Assembly (NCBI GenBank): GCA_037127255.1
Contig: JBANSL010000009.1
Coordinates: 22,656,475-22,720,474 of the forward strand
Direction: 5' to 3'
Origin: Persicaria tinctoria
Lineage: Eukaryota; Streptophyta; Magnoliopsida; Caryophyllales; Polygonaceae
Length of the DNA: 64,000 nt
This document shows positions 61,401 through 64,000 of this stretch, in pieces. A program made the translations under genes and the position numbers. The notes beneath the pieces were generated by a model, which did no database searches, had not been told where the DNA came from, and saw nothing but the letters and a program-made list of their open reading frames with translations. The stretch's first letter is position 1; the number at the start of each line of letters is the position of its first letter.

Positions 61401-63237
61401 CATAACACCAATACCCGACGCAACCCTGGTCTAAAAGTCTGGCGGCTCTGACTACGCTGATGAGTGATCCATTCCTCTTAGGGTCGCTCCCCCAAACCTG
61501 GTGCTCAGTCCCGTCAGATGCCAAAATCGACACTGTCCTCGTCCGCAAGTTGATGATAGCCCCGTAGTGGTCCATGAAGTCCATACCCAAGATGAGATCG
61601 TCCATCCTCAATGGCATAACTATAAGGTCGGTAGGCCACTCTCGCTCACCTATCCGAATGGGGCACCCTAAAATCTCACGACTCGTCCTAACCTTGGCCC
61701 CATCCGCCAGACCAATAGTAAGGGGTGAACCACTCGTGCAGCTCAGGCTCAGCCTGGCCACGCACGCCTCTGCTATGAAGCAGTGAGTCGCACCAGTGTC
61801 AAACAAGATAGATAGGCACTCATCATGGAAGAATATCGTACCTGCGGAAGTCGGGGCTGAGCGGTCATCAGCATGCATCTGAAATACGCGGGGCGGTGGG
61901 GGTAATCCTGGTCCTCGACCTCCCGAACTCTGACCACGATCATACCCTGACCCTGACGGTCCTGCAGAAGATGATCCACGACCCTGACCTGACCCAGATG
62001 GTCCTCTACCTCCACGTCCAGAACCTCTACCTCCTCTACCTCCGCCTCGGCCTCTGCCGGAAGGGTCACCTCGTCCCTGGCCCTGGGGATATGTCAGCAG
62101 TGGTGGCTGAGGAGCCGCAGGAAGTCTCGGTGGCTGTGCAGTAGCTGGAGCTCCACGACTCTGAGGGCATGTAGCAGCTCGGTGCCCCATAGTACCACAG
62201 GTGTAGCAGACAGTCGAACGGTCTGGGCAAGAAGCAATGAAGTGGCCCCTCCCGAAACATCCATGGCAGGTCCTCACTCTGGCATCTCCTCCATAAGCAG
62301 TCTGAACTGGGGGTGCTCTCTGTGCAGCTCCGTAATATCCTCCTCTAAACGCTCCTCTCCTAGATCTGTCATCTCCACGGGTGTCGGCTGGACGCGCCCT
62401 CTTCGCATCAGGGCGAACAGTAGAGTAGGAAGTCTCACACAGAATCCTCTGCTGATCGTACATAAGGATGACCTCCAGAAATTGGTCAAAGCTGACAGCT
62501 CCCAAGCTGGACGCATGCAGAAGTACAGGAGGCGGCAATCTCATAGACAGCATACGGATCCGACTCTCGTCTGATGGACATAGGTGATCGCAGTATATCA
62601 GCTCGCTCTTGAACTGGCGAACGATAGCAGCTACAGAAGCCGACCGGTCACAGGTGCCGCACATAAAAGATACCTCCCTAGCCATCTGTATCCCTGGTGG
62701 ACGGTACTCCCTCAGCATCATGGATCTGAAATCGTCATAGGTCCACTCGGTCCGCTCCTTCTTGCAGCCAAACCATCTGGCATTCGCGTCCTCCCGTAGA
62801 AGTCCGGCAGCAAGTCTCTGTCTCTCAGAGTCAGGTACAGCAACATGGTCAAATAACCCCTCCATATCACGCAGCCATCTCTCAACGTCATCTCCGACGC
62901 CTCCCGCGAAGGTCGGCGGGCTACACTGAGCAAACCTCTTGACCCAATCGATGCGCTTCTCAGGGCACGCATCGACCACAGGCTCGGCTGGCTGCTGAAC
63001 TGGGACCTCTGGCGTCGGCGCCGTAGATCGAGCCCCTCCACGTAGCTCGCTCAGAATATCATGAAGCGCTGACTCTAGCTGCCCAATCCTAGTCTCTGGG
63101 GAAGCTGGCACCCGGTCATCAACTCGCGGTGGCGAAACTCGCTCCTCAGCACCCTCAGCGGCAACTCGACGAGGGCGTCCCCTGCCGCGACGCGCCCTAC
63201 CCCCACGCCCATCTAAGCCACGTCTCGGATCAACCAT
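58402..63237 (-). pseudogene. Chromovirus Gag-Pol polyprotein with two in-frame stops
   Basis: One frame of 1612 codons starts at ATG 63237. A Gag capsid-like region covers residues 95-290. Two zinc knuckles follow: [14 protein letters not shown] (324-337) and [14 protein letters not shown] (344-357), then a Gly/Arg-rich linker. The protease site is DTGATH (480). RT runs about 690-860 with FIDD at 813-816, then RNase H (about 950-1085). Integrase has an HHCC finger and the words [14 protein letters not shown] and GQSERT. The chromodomain is near the C-terminus ([14 protein letters not shown], then EEATWE). TAG at 60318-60316 (codon 974) splits RNase H, and TGA at 58836-58834 (codon 1468) lies between integrase and the chromodomain. 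There is no frameshift. Each stop is one C-to-T step from a sense codon. The full product cannot be made without readthrough. Confidence 0.93.
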
Positions 63238-63700
63238 ACTTGCTACATAACAATAATTATATCACTCAGCACAGAAGCACTCAACGATTCAATGGGACCC
63301 TCTTCAAGGAGGATCGCCCTCAGGCCCAATTGAATTTAAGACATACAAGCACAGAGACGATCTATGTCGCCCTTCGGGGGATGACTAACCGGAGGGGCAA
63401 ATACCTCACGGTCTCCTAACCCATTGTACTCCAACCCTCGAGTTCCTTGGAGTCTTCATAACCCATCTGTAAAAGAAAGCTAGTATTTTGCCTACCTTCC
63501 CCGAATTCTACATCCATAAGGGATGCCTATCGCATAGTCTCTACCCCACGAGATTGCCATTCATAATTGATTAATTTATAGTTATGTCCAATTAAATTCA
63601 TTTTGCCCCTTGAAAACAATTTGAAAATCATTTGAAAATAATTTGAAAACCTTGGGCCATTTTCAAAACCACTTCAACCTATCATACTCGGATTGCAAAA
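63238..63700 (-). other. Leader of the chromovirus
   Basis: About 460 bp between the primer site and the gag ATG. It aligns with the LARD leader (40861-41140), including GGGGCAAAATGAATTTAA and a pyrimidine-rich acceptor GCTTTCTTTTACAG ending at 63467 (minus). A weaker acceptor-like ATGTAG lies six bases before the gag start. Confidence 0.6.
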
Positions 63701-63717
63701 CCTCGGCTCTGATACCA
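63701..63717 (-). other. Primer-binding site, initiator tRNA-Met type
   Basis: TGGTATCAGAGCCGAGG on the minus strand, four bases inside the LTR end at 63722, identical to the LARD site. Confidence 0.9.
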
Positions 63718-63721
63718 CCTT

Positions 63722-64000
63722 TGTAACGGCCCGGGATTATGATTCCCAGGTTACGTTTCGAGGGATAAAACCCCCCGTTAGGACCTTGCGTCCCGAGTAC
63801 AGGTTGAAGGTTTCAAAACTTACTTTAATGTTTTCAAGGGGGGATTTCATACCCAAAATCGAAGGGATCGTTGGAATCCCCGGGGAAGTCCCCTGTACCT
63901 GTCGTAAATCTAAGCGTGGAAATCGGAAATAGTGCAACTAGCGGAAATAAGCGTAATACAAGAGGGTGCCACGGCAGAGCCGGGTCAAAACGGAGTCAAG
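63722..64000 (-). repeat. 5' LTR of the chromovirus, truncated by the window end
   Basis: The last 279 bp of the LTR on the minus strand, ending CCCGGGCCGTTACA at 63722. It equals 55108-55386 except for one base. The rest of this LTR, including its promoter and donor site, is beyond the window. Confidence 0.95.

Larger units (their letters stand above)
55108..64000 (-). mobile_element. Autonomous-type chromovirus, running off the window end
   Basis: Read on the minus strand: 5' LTR (64000-63722, only its last 279 bp visible), primer site, leader, one long gag-pol frame, 3' untranslated region, purine tract and a complete 3' LTR (57655-55108). The visible parts of the two LTRs differ at one base in 279 (C at 55176 against T at 63790), so it is young. 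Gene order protease, RT, RNase H, integrase and a C-terminal chromodomain define a chromovirus; Tekay/Del-like is my best guess from the domain wording. The far target duplication is outside the window; ATTTT precedes 55108. Confidence 0.93.

Noticed and set aside
59124..62799. Plus-strand frames and off-frame minus frames over the chromovirus polyprotein
   Set aside because: They are shadows of the minus-strand gag-pol frame, which alone carries family motifs.

Overview
This window looks like intergenic, transposon-dominated nuclear DNA of a flowering plant, probably a eudicot. The signs are Ty3/gypsy LTR retrotransposons of plant-only lineages (a Tat-type element with an antisense gene, and a chromodomain-bearing chromovirus), Mutator-, PIF/Harbinger- and L1-type fragments, and AT-rich spacers. 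I found no convincing intact host gene. Most target-site duplications (TSDs) can be read directly, so the order of insertion is fairly clear.

Layout. 1-3561: poorly resolved flank with a diverged, promoter-like tandem duplication. 3562-24924: a 21.4 kb Tat-type element with TSD GAAAT. It has two LTRs, a broken gag, an unrelated LTR-like block (5988-7713) where the end of gag should be, a broken pol, a 2.5 kb satellite-like array, three B3-domain gene copies (two antisense, one sense), a nested chromovirus solo LTR (17571-20762), and a decayed antisense gene with a Transposase_28-like domain. 24925-34752: simple tandem repeats, a tRNA-like sequence, a Harbinger-like element, a second copy of the LTR-like block (27770-29550), a 144-bp array split by a Pack-MULE candidate, and a SINE-like insertion. 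34753-64000: the chromovirus family again, as a solo LTR (34753-37761), a non-coding derivative or LARD (40625-48658), another solo LTR (52194-55016) and an autonomous copy (55108 to beyond the window end), with a Mutator MITE that carries an unrelated solo LTR in between.

How the parts relate. The autonomous chromovirus and the LARD share LTR ends, the initiator-tRNA-Met primer site, leader sequence and the polypurine region, so the chromovirus is the likely driver of the LARD. Its LTRs carry a conserved CAG|GTAAGT donor, and both leaders carry a conserved pyrimidine-rich acceptor, which suggests a spliced mRNA that loses the primer-binding site.

Most unusual observations: (a) intron-containing B3-domain genes inside the Tat element, one with an intact reading frame; (b) an array of TCGATATCGA palindromes in pairs 20 bp apart, repeated about every 97 bp, in both copies of the LTR-like block; (c) a LARD whose left end is an inverted 44-bp copy of its right end, as expected of a self-primed fold-back cDNA that was integrated; (d) a satellite-like array with a six-monomer higher-order period inside the Tat element.
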